DNA of 64,000 nucleotides from Polynucleobacter sp. MG-6-Vaara-E2 (GCF_018687695.1 NZ_CP061303.1:558001-622000), one strand, 5' to 3'; shown: positions 44,044 to 52,682, counted from the stretch's first letter. The notes: generated from the letters alone by a model not told the origin. Translations and numbers: made by a program.

Positions 44044-45192
44044 ATGCCAGGCTTGCTCCCCAATGTTGATCCAGATGGATTGCTAGAGTTCTCGGTTGTT
44101 TATACAGACCGCTCTTTGAATCACATGTCTGAAGAGTTCAAACGCGTCATGGTGGATATCTCGAGCGTTCTTAAAAATGCCTATAACGCAAGTTCCGCAG
44201 TCATCGTTCCTGGTAGCGGCACGTTCGGTATGGAAGCGGTTGCTCGTCAGTTTGCGAACAAGCAAAAGTGTTTGGTTTTACGTAACGGCTGGTTTAGCTA
44301 CCGTTGGACCCAAATTTTTGATTTGGACCACATTTCCGATGATGTCACTGTGATCAAGGGTCGTCAGTTAGAGAATTCTGCACAAGGTGTTTTTGCCCCT
44401 GCGCCGATTGAAGAGGTTGTTGCTTTCATTGATAAAGAAAAGCCAGCAGTCGTATTTGCTCCTCACGTTGAAACCTCTGCTGGCATCATCTTGCCAGATG
44501 ATTACCTCAAAGCAGTTGGTGAAGCAGTTCGTTCAGTCAATGGTTTGTTTGTTCTCGATTGCATCGCTTCAGGCGCAATGTGGGTTGATATGAAGGCGTG
44601 CAATGTAGACGTATTAATTACTGCTCCACAAAAAGGTTGGAGTAGCTCGCCATGCTGTGCTTTGATCGCCCTGGGTGATAGAGCTCGTGAGCGTATTGAT
44701 GCTACTCAGAGCAGTAGCTTCTCTATGGATTTGAAGAAGTGGTTGCAAATCATGGAGGCTTATGAAAAGGGCGGTCATGTGTATCACACCACCATGCCTA
44801 CTGACGCATTGAAGATTCTGCGTAACGTCATGAAAGAAACTCAGTCACTCGGTTTTGCTGCTCTCAAAGCAAAACAAGTAGAGCTAGGCACTAAAGTGCG
44901 TGAGCTGCTCGTTTCTAAAGGTTATCACTCAGTTTCTGCAAAGGGCTTCCAGGCCCCTGGCGTTGTAGTGAGCTACACCAAAGACCCAGATATCCAATCG
45001 GGTAAGAAATTTATTGCATTAGGTTTGCAAACTGCAGCAGGTGTTCCTTTGCAATGCGATGAGAGGCCAGATTTCCGCACCTTCCGTATAGGTTTGTTTG
45101 GTCTAGAGAAATTGGGTCACGTGGATCGCACAGTAGGTCATCTTGCTGCTGCCCTAGAAAAAATTACTGAAGCAGAAGCGCAGCCAGCTTAA
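44044..45192 (+). CDS. Class V PLP-dependent aminotransferase (alanine-glyoxylate family)
   Basis: A 382-residue fold-type I enzyme. The PLP Lys is Lys197 in ITAPQKGWSSSPC; VPGSGTFGMEA (residues 55-65) and FVLDCIASGA (169-178; Asp171 contacts the pyridine nitrogen) surround the cofactor. Related to serine/alanine-glyoxylate and 2-aminoethylphosphonate aminotransferases; the exact amino donor is unclear. Last gene of the EamA-tcuAB-FAH-Bug string, closed by a terminator. Confidence 0.88.
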   Translation: MPGLLPNVDPDGLLEFSVVYTDRSLNHMSEEFKRVMVDISSVLKNAYNASSAVIVPGSGTFGMEAVARQFANKQKCLVLRNGWFSYRWTQIFDLDHISDDVTVIKGRQLENSAQGVFAPAPIEEVVAFIDKEKPAVVFAPHVETSAGIILPDDYLKAVGEAVRSVNGLFVLDCIASGAMWVDMKACNVDVLITAPQKGWSSSPCCALIALGDRARERIDATQSSSFSMDLKKWLQIMEAYEKGGHVYHTTMPTDALKILRNVMKETQSLGFAALKAKQVELGTKVRELLVSKGYHSVSAKGFQAPGVVVSYTKDPDIQSGKKFIALGLQTAAGVPLQCDERPDFRTFRIGLFGLEKLGHVDRTVGHLAAALEKITEAEAQPA

Positions 45193-45210
45193 TACAGTAT
45201 CTCTTCACGA

Positions 45211-45236
45211 AAAGGTCACCTCGGGGTGGCCTTTTT
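45211..45236 (+). terminator. Rho-independent terminator after the aminotransferase gene
   Basis: AAAGGTCACC (45211-45220) pairs with GGTGGCCTTT (45225-45234), one G-T wobble, around a TCGG loop, followed by a T-run. Confidence 0.88.
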
Positions 45237-45313
45237 ATTATTCTCAGAATGAAGCATTTATGTCAGATTTTTGAGTATTATTAAATTATCTAAAAACTTT
45301 CTTGGAGAATTGC

Positions 45314-45571
45314 ATGGTTTCTCGTATCGCTCGCTTCAGCTTGGCAACCCTTATTTCAGTTGCTATTGGTTTATCACCAATCACCGTGATAGCTGCTGAC
45401 CCCGCTCCAGCGCCAGCGCCAGCCCCAGTAGCTGCTCCAGCCCCTGCACCTGCTGCTGCACCTACTGATAAGGCGACCGCTAAAAAAGCGAAGAAAGAAA
45501 ACAAAGCTGAGAAAAAAGCAAAGAAAAAGTCAAAGAAAAAAGCTAAAGCTGCTGAGTCAGCGGCACAGTAA
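45314..45571 (+). CDS. Small secreted Pro/Ala- and Lys-rich protein
   Basis: An 85-residue protein: signal peptide (VSRIARFSLATLISVAIGLSPITVIA), then a run of Pro-Ala repeats (about residues 28-50) and a strongly basic Lys/Ala tail. The ATG at 45314 is chosen because GGAGA lies just upstream; a TTG at 45302 would start inside it. The basic tail could bind nucleic acid or acidic surface polymers (speculation). The opposite strand shows an open but low-complexity frame, which is a shadow. Confidence 0.75.
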   Translation: MVSRIARFSLATLISVAIGLSPITVIAADPAPAPAPAPVAAPAPAPAAAPTDKATAKKAKKENKAEKKAKKKSKKKAKAAESAAQ

Positions 45572-45596
45572 TTTCAAATTGATTTAACTTGATCCC

Positions 45597-46574
45597 TTAG
45601 TGAAGGGGTTCGATCTCATTAAAGTCATCAGATTTTTTAATGTCTGGTGACTTTTTTATTGGTGCATCGTTACGTACCAATAACCACATTGCTGAAATTA
45701 CCAGCGCCATACCAGCAATTTGCATCCACGTAATAGGCTCAGACAAAATAAAATAACCCATAAAGATCGTTGATACTGGACCTAAAATTCCCGCCTGCGC
45801 AACAAGTGGCGAGCCGATGCGATTAATTGCAATCATGATGAGTAGCATCGGTATTACTGTGCATAAACTAGCATTGAGCAGGCTGAGCCAATACACTTGG
45901 GCAGTTTGTTCGAATACTGCACTAGGATTGTAAAGAGATGACTGAATGACGCTCAGCACTGCAGAGGCTGAGCTAGCATAGACTACAAGGCGCACACTAC
46001 CAATGCGTTTCACCATCTCACCAGCGCCGATCATATACATCGCATAGCTACACGCGCTGCCAAAAACGAGGAGCATACCAAGCCAGGCGTGAATACCTGA
46101 TGAACTAGCATCTTGAATGAATACAACAAATACTCCAAGGTATCCCACGATGAGGGCATACCACTGCATCCGCGAGATATTTTTGTTTAAGGCGAAGTAT
46201 GAAATCAGTAACACAATCGTTGGGGTCAGATAGAGAACAATCCGCTCTAACCCAACTGAAATATATTGCAGGCCTAAAAAATCAATATAGCTTGAGAAAA
46301 AATATCCTAAGAAGCCCAAGAAGAATAGCTTTCCTCGATCAAGCCAAGTAATGGGGCTCATCGGTTTTCTGTAGGATTCCCACCAGTAGACACTCCAGAA
46401 CAAGGGAAGTGCCATCAGCATACGCAAGGCTAATAATGTCTCAGCATCAGCGCCATGACCAAACGCTAATTTGACAAGCACCGCTTTTCCGGAAAATAAC
46501 ATTGAGCCAATACCAGCCATCAAAATGCCATAGAGATAACGTCGGTGTTGGTGTGCTGCGCTTACGGAGTGCAT
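45597..46574 (-). CDS. EamA/DMT-superfamily transporter
   Basis: A 325-residue inner-membrane protein with ten predicted helices in two EamA repeats (MAGIGSMLFSGKAVLVKLAFGHGADAETLLALRMLMALPLF and AWLGMLLVFGSACSYAMYMIGAGEMVKRIG). Likely metabolite exporter; substrate unknown. It follows the nnrD gene by 6 bases and is probably cotranscribed with it. Confidence 0.9.
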   Translation of the reverse strand: MHSVSAAHQHRRYLYGILMAGIGSMLFSGKAVLVKLAFGHGADAETLLALRMLMALPLFWSVYWWESYRKPMSPITWLDRGKLFFLGFLGYFFSSYIDFLGLQYISVGLERIVLYLTPTIVLLISYFALNKNISRMQWYALIVGYLGVFVVFIQDASSSGIHAWLGMLLVFGSACSYAMYMIGAGEMVKRIGSVRLVVYASSASAVLSVIQSSLYNPSAVFEQTAQVYWLSLLNASLCTVIPMLLIMIAINRIGSPLVAQAGILGPVSTIFMGYFILSEPITWMQIAGMALVISAMWLLVRNDAPIKKSPDIKKSDDFNEIEPLH

Positions 46575-46580
46575 ACCGTT

Positions 46581-47465
46581 TTATAACAGTTTATTGAGAA
46601 GACTTCTCATTTCAAGAATGGTTTCTGAAGGGGTGAGACCAATTGGACCAATGCCCTTTTGTACCAAACTATCTGCTGCACTGGCATGCAGTTGTACTCC
46701 GATGCATCCTGCATCCCAGAGGGTGAGGTGATGACGAACGCCTTGTGCGGCAATCGCTGCAATACTGCCTGTTAACACATCCCCCATGCCGCCGGTAGCC
46801 ATGCCTGGATTGCCAGCGATGCATTGAACTGTAGCGTGCTGGCATCCTGCTACCAAAGTATGTTGACCCTTAAGAATCACTATAGATTGGGTGAGTAAAA
46901 CCAATTGATCAATTGAATGTAGTCGATTTTCTTGTATCTGCGTACTTGAAACCTTGAGCAGTTTTGCTGCCTCACCAGGGTGTGGAGTCAGAATACTTTG
47001 ATCTGGAAATAGTTGATTGCGGTGTTGTAGGGCTGCAAGTAATTCGGTTGAATTTGCAATCAGATTCAGGGCGTCTGCATCGAGGACCAGTGGAATCTGA
47101 GGATAAGCCAGACAGGCTTTGAGCCATTGCACCGCAAGATCAGAATGACCAAGCCCCGGTCCAATCGCAATGACGTCAGGTTGGGTTTCATTTAATACAT
47201 CAGCAGCTGATTCATTTGCTTGACGAATCATCAGCTCAGGTTGCTCTTGATTTGCAAACGCAGAAGCAGGATCAAGCATTTCTAAGATGGTCCAACCAGC
47301 ACCAAGATGTAAACAGGCTTTTCCAGCGAGTATGAGAGCTCCAGCCATACCGGGCGTACCACCAATCAGGACGGCTTTACCCGCATTACCTTTGTGTTCA
47401 GCGGGTTCGCGCTGTAAACGTCTTACTAGATCAAAAGCATCCAATGTTTTTGGTAGAGCAGTCAT
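46581..47465 (-). CDS. nnrD: ADP-dependent NAD(P)H-hydrate dehydratase
   Basis: A 294-residue ribokinase-like repair enzyme that dehydrates damaged NAD(P)H. Marks are AVLIGGTPGMAGALILAGKACLHLGAGW, IGPGLGHS, ILTPHPGEAAKLL, and GNPGMATGGMGDVLTG (with the catalytic Asp in GGMGDVL). The N-terminal epimerase domain of YjeF fusions is absent, so the epimerase must lie elsewhere. Cytoplasmic. Confidence 0.92.
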   Translation of the reverse strand: MTALPKTLDAFDLVRRLQREPAEHKGNAGKAVLIGGTPGMAGALILAGKACLHLGAGWTILEMLDPASAFANQEQPELMIRQANESAADVLNETQPDVIAIGPGLGHSDLAVQWLKACLAYPQIPLVLDADALNLIANSTELLAALQHRNQLFPDQSILTPHPGEAAKLLKVSSTQIQENRLHSIDQLVLLTQSIVILKGQHTLVAGCQHATVQCIAGNPGMATGGMGDVLTGSIAAIAAQGVRHHLTLWDAGCIGVQLHASAADSLVQKGIGPIGLTPSETILEMRSLLNKLL

Positions 47466-47507
47466 ATCCTGACCGTATTGATGCTACGGGTTGCTGATTC
47501 AGTTAGC

Positions 47508-48317
47508 TCAGTCAGCAACTCTAGCGCCCTCAATCTGATGGCGTTTCATGGCCTGCGCAACAAAACCGGACTGCTTGAGCTGTGTAATGACATCTGCCAA
47601 ATAGGCGGTGGTCTGTTCATACTGTGGCCTTGCATTCGGAATACCAATTGCCTGATTAATCACCATAAAGCGACCGGGCAACATGCGTAAGCCATCATAG
47701 CGTTTGGCATCGCTTTCAAGTTGTTGCTTTACTCCAGCAGCGATATTGCCTTTGCCAGACATAAAGTCATCCACTACAGCTTGAGAGCTTGCAGCTCGAA
47801 GTAGTGCTGCATGTTTAATTTCTCGCGTGAGGTAGAGGTCATATGCACTGCCTTTGCCAACCACGATTTCATTGTTAGCCACATCAACTTGCTCATTACT
47901 CTGAATTGGAGAGCTTGCTTTGACCATATAGGCGCCTTCTATTTGAATATAGGCTGGGGTGTAACTAATATCGGCGCCTCTGACTGGATCAATCGCTACA
48001 AATACCAAATCAACCTCCCCTGTTTTTACAGCATCTACAGTATTACCTGCAGTCTTGAATGGGATTAACTTCACGGGAAGGCCGATGCGTTTACCAATTT
48101 CTTGTGCAATATCTACGGTGACGCCTTGGGGTTGATGGCTTATAGGATCTTCATTGGCCAAGATGGGATTACCTAAATTAATACCCACGCGTAAGGTTCC
48201 AGTAGGAGCGAATGAGGTGATCATGGCTGGGTTAATGGTTTTCATGGTGCGGTTAGATTGGCTATAGCTCAATTGTGAAAAACACAATATGGCAAGACAG
48301 AATAGAAATTTGTTCAT
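47508..48317 (-). CDS. ABC transporter substrate-binding protein, family 3 (amino-acid type)
   Basis: A 269-residue periplasmic binding protein with a signal peptide (NKFLFCLAILCFSQLSYSQ). TGTLRVGINLGNPIL, VTVDIAQEIGKRIGLPVKLIPF and VDLVFVAIDPVRGADISYTPAYIQIEGAYMV are typical family 3 segments. No permease or ATPase is adjacent. The start at 48317 is preferred; an ATG at 48344 lies inside a terminator hairpin. Note that the hairpin ends 13 bases before this start. Confidence 0.85.
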   Translation of the reverse strand: MNKFLFCLAILCFSQLSYSQSNRTMKTINPAMITSFAPTGTLRVGINLGNPILANEDPISHQPQGVTVDIAQEIGKRIGLPVKLIPFKTAGNTVDAVKTGEVDLVFVAIDPVRGADISYTPAYIQIEGAYMVKASSPIQSNEQVDVANNEIVVGKGSAYDLYLTREIKHAALLRAASSQAVVDDFMSGKGNIAAGVKQQLESDAKRYDGLRMLPGRFMVINQAIGIPNARPQYEQTTAYLADVITQLKQSGFVAQAMKRHQIEGARVAD

Positions 48318-48330
48318 CGAGTAAGTATAA

Positions 48331-48356
48331 AAAAACCGCGGCATACCGCGGTTTTT
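48331..48356. terminator. Strong hairpin between two minus-strand genes
   Basis: AAAAACCGCGG (48331-48341) pairs with CCGCGGTTTTT (48346-48356) around a CATA loop, with T-runs on both strands. It ends the small membrane protein gene on the minus strand, but lies only 13 bases before the binding-protein start, raising the question of where that gene's promoter is. Confidence 0.88.
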
Positions 48357-48373
48357 ATTTAGTCGCTAGAGAA

Positions 48374-48595
48374 TTACTTCTTAGCGTCAGTTGCAGGAGC
48401 AGGAGCAGCAGCAGGAGCAGCGGCGGGGGCTGCTGGAGCTTCAGCAGGAGCATCTTTCTTAGCCTCTTCAACATGAGTTGCTTCAGCACCATGTTTTTCG
48501 CCGCTCATATCAACGTTGCCGTCGCCCTTGAGGAGTAGGTAGGCAGTGGCACCAATTAATACTAGTACCATAATGATGATTGAACGATTGCTCAT
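48374..48595 (-). CDS. Small membrane-anchored Ala/Pro-rich protein
   Basis: A 73-residue protein: a membrane helix (SIIIMVLVLIGATAYLLL, residues 5-22), a charged segment, then an Ala/Pro repeat tail. AAGGA precedes the ATG. No known domain. The tail is coded by a degenerate GCAGGA/GCAGC-type repeat (about 48389-48450), likely to vary in length among strains. Confidence 0.75.
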   Translation of the reverse strand: MSNRSIIIMVLVLIGATAYLLLKGDGNVDMSGEKHGAEATHVEEAKKDAPAEAPAAPAAAPAAAPAPATDAKK

Positions 48596-48697
48596 GGATT
48601 TTCCTTCGAGTTGGTTGAAATTCTGTCAATATTAACTCTGCTTGAGACCTCAGTAAACCCGTGCAAGCCCTAGTGCTGCATATCCACGATAAAACTA

Positions 48698-48709
48698 GGT
48701 ATTAATACC
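48698..48709. promoter_or_regulatory. Palindrome in the divergent gap before the LOG gene
   Basis: GGTATTAATACC is a perfect 12-base palindrome in the 170-base gap between two divergently transcribed genes; an ATACC half repeat follows at about 48717-48721. Possible operator; the regulator is unknown. Confidence 0.35.
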
Positions 48710-48765
48710 GAGAAAAATACCATAAAGGGTAAGATGGGATCACACAGATGTTTTAAGGTAGCAAT

Positions 48766-49623
48766 ATGAGTCCTAAGCTTCCCATTAATAACGCTCAGAC
48801 GATTACTGAGTTTTTAAATCTACATAAGAGTCAATTGGCCGAAGAAGACTCTGCAGATTCTTATAAATTTGCGTTTGATGATGAGGCTTTTCTTTCTCGC
48901 CGGGAAACCATTGGCATTCGTTTCGAGTTAGAGCTACTGAAGCCAGAAATTCTTTTAAAAGAACGGGGTATAGAGCATACGATTACTGTCTTCGGATCTA
49001 CTCGTTTCATTAGTCGTGAAAAAGCAGAGCTTCTCGTCAAAGAGGCCAAGACTCCTGTAGAGCATGAGTTAGCCAATACTGCCTTACTCCATAGCAAATA
49101 CTATGAGTCGGCCAGGGAGTTTGCTGCCTTAGTGGCGCAGTACAACGCCACGCAAAAGTTAGGCTCCAATAAATTGCATATTTGTACTGGCGGTGGCCCT
49201 GGAATTATGGAGGCTGCTAATCGTGGTGCATTTGAAGCGGGTGATGAAACGATTGGTTTCAATATCAGCCTTCCTCGAGAGCAGCATCCCAATCCTTATA
49301 TTAGTCAGGGGCTCAGTTTTCGTTTTCATTACTTTGCACTACGCAAAATGCATTTCATGTTACGTGCGAGAGCGATTGTTGCTTATCCAGGGGGATTTGG
49401 CTCTTTCGATGAGTTGTTCGAAGTATTGACCTTGATACAGACTAAGAAGGTCGCAGCTATCCCAGTGATCCTCGTAGGTAAAGCATTTTGGAATGAGATG
49501 GTGAACTTTAACGATATGGCGAAATTTGGCGTTATCGATCAGGAGGATATGGGGTCTATCCATTTTGTCGAGACTCCTCAGGAAGCATGGCGGATCATCC
49601 AGGACTGGTATCAATTGGCTTAA
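48766..49623 (+). CDS. LOG-family nucleotide phosphoribohydrolase
   Basis: A 285-residue TIGR00730/LOG protein. The substrate motifs GGGPGIMEAANRGAFEAG and PGGFGSFDELFEVLT (PGGxGTxxE-type) are present. The family cleaves cytokinin-like or other nucleoside 5'-monophosphates at the N-glycosidic bond. An N-terminal extension of about 90 residues (including FLSRRETIGIRFELELLKPE) is longer than in short LOG proteins. Soluble. Confidence 0.87.
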   Translation: MSPKLPINNAQTITEFLNLHKSQLAEEDSADSYKFAFDDEAFLSRRETIGIRFELELLKPEILLKERGIEHTITVFGSTRFISREKAELLVKEAKTPVEHELANTALLHSKYYESAREFAALVAQYNATQKLGSNKLHICTGGGPGIMEAANRGAFEAGDETIGFNISLPREQHPNPYISQGLSFRFHYFALRKMHFMLRARAIVAYPGGFGSFDELFEVLTLIQTKKVAAIPVILVGKAFWNEMVNFNDMAKFGVIDQEDMGSIHFVETPQEAWRIIQDWYQLA

Positions 49624-49669
49624 ATCGTCTTCTAGCCCAAGTAAAATAGCAAAAACTCCTAAGACATCT

Positions 49670-50182
49670 ATGAATCCAGCCCAAACCAATATCGCTACTG
49701 CATTAGATCTGCCTGGCTATCTACTGGGCGGAGTCATGCTCTTGGTAGTGATGGTTTTTCATGGTGTTTTATTGCTGCAGATTGCGAAGCGTTATGAAGT
49801 GAAGACCTTTCTTTATTTAGCCGAGAAAAAATATTCTGCTGTGGCACTCTGTTTTTATGTCAGCGTATTTTGTTTATTTCTGACCCATATTGCGGAAATT
49901 CTCATTTGGGGAATGGCGCTGTTTACATTCAAACTTCTTCCTGGGTTGGGTCAAGGCATTTTGTTCAGCGGCAGTACTTACACTGCGATGGGTTTTATGG
50001 AAGATATTCTTCCGGATGGCTGGAAGATGCTTGCAGTCATTATTGCTTTCTCAGGAATGTTTTCTTTCGCTTGGACTGCATCGGTCATGATCTCAATGAC
50101 TAAAAACTTCCGTCAGGCTTACACCAAGCTTCATATGAAAAAACTCAATATCTCCTCTGAGATCATTGATCGTTTTGAATAA
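49670..50182 (+). CDS. Channel-like membrane protein (Ion_trans_2 type) with degenerate filter
   Basis: A 170-residue membrane protein with about four hydrophobic segments. Between the last two lies FSGSTYTAMGFMEDILPDG, which resembles the pore loop of two-TM potassium channels, but the TxGYG core is altered to TAMGFM. The ATG at 49670 is used; the longer frame from 49526 overlaps the LOG gene. It lies 3 bases before the YhiN-like gene. Confidence 0.75.
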   Translation: MNPAQTNIATALDLPGYLLGGVMLLVVMVFHGVLLLQIAKRYEVKTFLYLAEKKYSAVALCFYVSVFCLFLTHIAEILIWGMALFTFKLLPGLGQGILFSGSTYTAMGFMEDILPDGWKMLAVIIAFSGMFSFAWTASVMISMTKNFRQAYTKLHMKKLNISSEIIDRFE

Positions 50183-50185
50183 GCG

Positions 50186-51403
50186 ATGACTAAGACATGG
50201 GATGCCATCGTTATTGGTGGCGGGGCTGCTGGCCTATTTTGTGCTGGGGTAGCTGGCCAGCTAGGTAAAAAAATCTTAGTGATCGATCATGCGCCAGTCT
50301 TGGGGGAGAAGATTCGTATTAGCGGTGGTGGGCGCTGCAACTTCACTAATGTTCACAGTAGTCCCGCCAATTTCTTATCCCTCAATCCGCACTTTGTAAA
50401 GAGTGCCTTAGCAAGATACCCTTCACAAGAATTTATTAAGCTCGTAACTTCTCATGGCATTGGCTACCATGAGAAGCATCAAGGTCAGCTATTTTGTGAC
50501 GATTCTGCCAAGCAAATCATTGAGATGCTCTTTGCCGAATGTCAAAAAGGGAAGGTAACCATTCGGAACCCAGCATCTATGCAGGCGATTGCACAAGAAG
50601 GTGAGCAATGGCTCGTGCAAACCAGTGAGGGTCTTGAGAGGACGAAGTCAGTAGTGATGGCAACTGGTGGGTTACCCGTACCCGCGATTGGCGCGACCGC
50701 CTACTCTTTAGATATTGCAAAGCAGTTCGGACTTCAGGTAGTTGATCCAAGACCCGCTCTGGTGCCGCTCTCATTTACTGCCGAAAACTTTGGCAATCTC
50801 AATGAGCTCGCTGGTTTGAGTGTGCCGGTTCGTATTGCCTCTGGTTCTAAGGGTCACCGTTACGGAGCCTGCCGCTTTAATGAAGATCTGTTACTGACAC
50901 ACAAAGGCTTATCAGGACCAGCGGTTCTGCAAGCCAGCAGCTATTGGAGCGAGGGTGAGCCCATTCACATTGATTGGTTGGGTGCCATCGAGCTTCCAGG
51001 AGGCTTTAATTGCGATGAATTATTCAATCATGAAGAAAATCGCCTCAAGTTAACCGAGACTATCTTGGCCTCGGTTCTGCCTCAGCGCTTAGCGAAGGCA
51101 TTTGCTGAGCAGCGCAATTTAATGGGGCGCAAGTGGGCAGAAGTTTCTAAGAAAGATCGTCAAGCTCTTAAAGAGCTAATAACGAACTGGACAGTAAAGC
51201 CGGCTGGTACGCTAGGCTGGAAAAAAGCTGAAGTGATGTTAGGGGGCGTAGACACCAAAGCGCTAGATGGTCAAACGATGATGTCACGTCAACACCCCGG
51301 TTTATATTTCATTGGAGAGTGCGTTGATGTCACCGGACATCTGGGCGGACATAATTTTCAGTGGGCTTGGGCTAGCGGCTTCGCTTGCGCTCAAGCCTTA
51401 TGA
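50186..51403 (+). CDS. HI0933/YhiN-family NAD(P)/FAD-dependent oxidoreductase
   Basis: A 405-residue flavoprotein. It has the FAD site AIVIGGGAAGLFCAGVAGQLGKKILVIDHA, the typical EKIRISGGGRCNFTN motif, and the C-terminal ECVDVTGHLGGHNFQWAWASGFACAQAL. The family (including BaiN) is widely conserved, but its substrates are mostly unknown. Convergent with terC, 10 bases apart. Confidence 0.9.
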   Translation: MTKTWDAIVIGGGAAGLFCAGVAGQLGKKILVIDHAPVLGEKIRISGGGRCNFTNVHSSPANFLSLNPHFVKSALARYPSQEFIKLVTSHGIGYHEKHQGQLFCDDSAKQIIEMLFAECQKGKVTIRNPASMQAIAQEGEQWLVQTSEGLERTKSVVMATGGLPVPAIGATAYSLDIAKQFGLQVVDPRPALVPLSFTAENFGNLNELAGLSVPVRIASGSKGHRYGACRFNEDLLLTHKGLSGPAVLQASSYWSEGEPIHIDWLGAIELPGGFNCDELFNHEENRLKLTETILASVLPQRLAKAFAEQRNLMGRKWAEVSKKDRQALKELITNWTVKPAGTLGWKKAEVMLGGVDTKALDGQTMMSRQHPGLYFIGECVDVTGHLGGHNFQWAWASGFACAQAL

Positions 51404-51413
51404 GTAGGTTAAG

Positions 51414-52181
51414 TTAACTAATCTTCTTCAAGTTCTTTTTTGCACGTGCACGGATATTGAGTAGCTCAACAGCGAGTGAGAATGCCATTGCAACATAGAC
51501 ATAGCCCTTAGGGATATGCACACCCATGCCTTCTGCAATCAGCACTATACCAACAACGGTTAGGAAGGAGAGGGCTAGTACCTTAATAGAGGGGTGACTT
51601 TGCACAAAGTCGCCGATGGGCTTGGCGGCCATCAGCATGATCAGAATTGAGGCAATCACAGCAGCAATCATGACGCTAATTTGATCGACCATACCGACAG
51701 CAGTAATCACGCTATCGAGCGAAAAAATAATGTCGAGTAGGCCGATTTGCAAAACTGAGCCGATAAACAAAGCGGGGATCGATTTCTGGATGGCTTCATT
51801 GTTTTCACTATGACTTGCTTCATCATGCTCGCCCACTTCCACCTCAACATATATTTCTTTTGAGGCTTTCCAGATCAGAAAGAATCCACCAAGTAGCAAG
51901 ATGAGATCACGACCACTAATGGCATGCTCTAAGAATGTGAAGAGCGGGGTAGTTAAGCTCATCACCCACGACAAACTGAGTAGCAAGAGAATACGGGTGA
52001 CTAGAGCAAAAAATAAACCAAAGCGACGTACCTTCTCCCGGATTTCAATGGGCAAGCGATTAGCAATGACGCTAATGAAAATAATATTGTCTATGCCAAG
52101 AACAATTTCTAAGGCGGAAAGTGTAAAAAAAGCAATCCAGACATTGGGATCGCTTAGAAATTGCAGGATGCTTTCGATCAT
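51414..52181 (-). CDS. TerC-family membrane protein
   Basis: A 255-residue membrane protein with about seven helices and the TerC repeats LEIVLGIDNIIFISVI and LLDIIFSLDSVITAVGM, each with conserved acidic residues. TerC proteins are linked to Mn or Ca export and tellurite resistance. A hydrophilic, acidic loop (EVGEHDEASHSENNEAIQK, about 117-135) separates helices. I see no yybP-ykoY manganese riboswitch in the 111-base upstream gap. Confidence 0.9.
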   Translation of the reverse strand: MIESILQFLSDPNVWIAFFTLSALEIVLGIDNIIFISVIANRLPIEIREKVRRFGLFFALVTRILLLLSLSWVMSLTTPLFTFLEHAISGRDLILLLGGFFLIWKASKEIYVEVEVGEHDEASHSENNEAIQKSIPALFIGSVLQIGLLDIIFSLDSVITAVGMVDQISVMIAAVIASILIMLMAAKPIGDFVQSHPSIKVLALSFLTVVGIVLIAEGMGVHIPKGYVYVAMAFSLAVELLNIRARAKKNLKKIS

Positions 52182-52292
52182 TGGCTAATTTGCATAAGTG
52201 GCATTAAGATAAAGTGTATCTAAGTCCTAAAAACCTGCCTGTATCAACTAAAACCCTAAGGCTTATCGGGGTAAAACTTGCGACCCACGCAA

Positions 52293-52682
52293 TCAATTCG
52301 GCTGATTTCTCATCCAGTCAGCAGTATTAAAGAAAGCTTCTTCAAGCTGCTTGGCAACATTACCTTCAATACCGCATTCTTCCATGGCGCGATACATGCA
52401 GGCTAGCCATTGATTGCGCTCTTGGAGACCAATCTTAAAAGGTAGGTGACGGGCCCGCAGCATGGGGTGTCCATACTTAGGTGAATATATGTCCGGTCCG
52501 CCCATCCAGCCTGTTAGGAAAAACTTGAGCTTCTCGCGTGAGCTTGCCATATCCTGGGGATGCATCGCCCGCAGTTCTGAAAATTGGGGCTCAAGGGCCA
52601 TGAGATCGTAAAAGCGGTCTACTAATTCATCGACCTTATCGATGCCCCCAATGGCCTCATAAATGCTCTGTCTTTCTGTCAT
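52293..52682 (-). CDS. Group II truncated haemoglobin
   Basis: A 129-residue 2-over-2 globin. The YGHPMLRARHLPF segment carries the proximal His79, and the ERNQWLACMYRAM helix has the Trp typical of group II (TrpG8). Group II truncated haemoglobins bind O2 or NO and may act in oxidative or nitrosative defence. No signal peptide. Transcribed on its own or read into terC after 111 bases. Confidence 0.92.
   Translation of the reverse strand: MTERQSIYEAIGGIDKVDELVDRFYDLMALEPQFSELRAMHPQDMASSREKLKFFLTGWMGGPDIYSPKYGHPMLRARHLPFKIGLQERNQWLACMYRAMEECGIEGNVAKQLEEAFFNTADWMRNQPN

Noticed and set aside
45286..45504. Minus-strand frame rich in Gly and Ala opposite the Pro/Ala-rich secreted protein
   Set aside because: Low-complexity mirror of the Pro-Ala codons; the plus-strand frame has a signal peptide and a ribosome binding site.
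48389..48450. CRISPR-like short repeats
   Set aside because: They are codon repeats (Ala/Pro) inside a small coding gene, with no spacers.
49526..49669. N-terminal extension of the channel-like protein
   Set aside because: It lies largely within the LOG gene in another frame and gives a basic, non-membrane leader; the ATG at 49670 is a better start.
52182..52292. yybP-ykoY manganese riboswitch upstream of terC
   Set aside because: The conserved motif elements are not visible in the 111-base gap.
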